From: CAUZEO01 sp963578625
GTDB taxonomy: Bacteria; Verrucomicrobiota; Kiritimatiellia; SLOV01
NCBI GenBank assembly: GCA_963578625.1
Contig: CAUZEO010000311.1
Location: 1-6,360 of the forward strand
DNA length: 6,360 nt
Reading direction: 5' to 3'
The position numbers were made by a program, and so were the translations under genes. The notes beneath the pieces were generated by a model. That model ran no database searches, was not told the origin of the DNA, and saw only the letters and a program-made list of their open reading frames with translations. Below, in pieces: positions 6,020-6,360 of the stretch. How positions within the stretch are numbered: the stretch's first letter is position 1; each line of letters opens with the position of its first letter.

Positions 6020-6360
6020 ATACTCCGTAGTGATTTCTGCTGCCCCAGTTTCGCCGTCAATGACCCGGTTCGTCCCCTCTACACGCTCGTCTCGATTCCA
6101 GCTGTCCGGGCAGTTGTCGCCGTACCACCGTACGTGCTCCTGTGCCGGCAGCTGGTGTACGCTGCGCGCACGCACCGCGGCCTGAAAGCCTGCGTCCCGC
6201 AACAGATCGCAAATCACCATCGGATCGCGCAGCTTGTTTAATTCTCCACACACAAAATCGTGGGAGGCTGGCGTCGTGGAGTACCGCAGCACGAGGAGCT
6301 CCGGGCACTCAGCGCGTGCTCTCTCCGCAAGCTGGTTTCCGGTTCGGATGTCCGGAAATG
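6011..6360 (-). CDS. 3' end of a convergent CDS, possibly with a degenerate receiver (REC) domain
   Basis: On the minus strand a frame is open from the window edge (first full codon at 6358) to a TAG at 6013-6011, giving about 115 residues. The GTG at 6292 is internal to this frame, so the gene most likely starts beyond the window. The visible start, FPDIRTGNQLAERARAE, then CPELLVLRYSTTPA and ELNKLRDPMVICDLLRDAG, resembles the second half of a response-regulator receiver domain (x-P-D-x..G..LA...R...P.L.VL, then a possible K before a DP and a final helix). The phosphoacceptor Asp would lie just outside the window. The last 50 residues are polar, with no recognised domain. The gene converges on the symporter with a 19-base gap. 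The frame could be coding with another function, or a decayed remnant; the REC reading is tentative. Confidence 0.5.
   Translation of the reverse strand, partial: FPDIRTGNQLAERARAECPELLVLRYSTTPASHDFVCGELNKLRDPMVICDLLRDAGFQAAVRARSVHQLPAQEHVRWYGDNCPDSWNRDERVEGTNRVIDGETGAAEITTEYTI

Noticed and set aside
5936..6241. Plus-strand 101-codon frame overlapping the symporter end
   Set aside because: It starts inside the symporter gene out of frame and lies opposite the more protein-like minus-strand frame. No domain is visible.

Overview
The window looks like a piece of a moderately GC-rich bacterial chromosome, probably from the PVC group (Verrucomicrobiota, Planctomycetota or Lentisphaerota) or a similar polysaccharide-degrading lineage. 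This placement is an inference from three things: a large secreted GH42-like hydrolase, an SSS-family symporter beside it in place of a TonB/SusCD pair, and long GC-rich hairpin-bearing spacers with a shared sequence word. No rRNA or other phylogenetic marker is present.

Layout: (1) positions 1-414, + strand, are the 3' end of a gene that starts upstream; its product ends in a beta-strand-rich domain of the kind found at the C-terminus of secreted carbohydrate-related proteins. (2) Positions 415-713 are a spacer of about 300 bases with self-complementary GC-rich elements and no convincing gene. (3) Positions 714-3839, + strand, encode a 1041-residue exported protein with a signal peptide, a long helical N-terminal region, a divergent GH42-like (clan GH-A) catalytic barrel with two well-placed candidate catalytic glutamates, a beta-galactosidase trimerisation-like domain and a C-terminal beta domain. 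(4) Positions 3840-4044 are a second spacer with another hairpin; it shares an exact 13-base word with the first spacer. (5) Positions 4045-5991, + strand, encode a 648-residue sodium:solute symporter that starts at GTG and carries an extra pair of C-terminal membrane helices. (6) Positions 6011-6360, - strand, are the 3' end of a convergent reading frame that leaves the window; part of it resembles the second half of a response-regulator receiver domain.

Functional reading (inference): genes 1 to 3 form a small same-strand carbohydrate-use cluster, with an exported glycosidase releasing a sugar that the adjacent Na+-coupled symporter imports. The cluster appears to end at about 5991, where the convergent frame begins. 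I saw no tRNA, rRNA, CRISPR array, insertion sequence or phage gene. I do not see strong evidence for an entirely new system; the more unusual items are the divergent hydrolase with its N-terminal helical extension and the paired-hairpin spacers.
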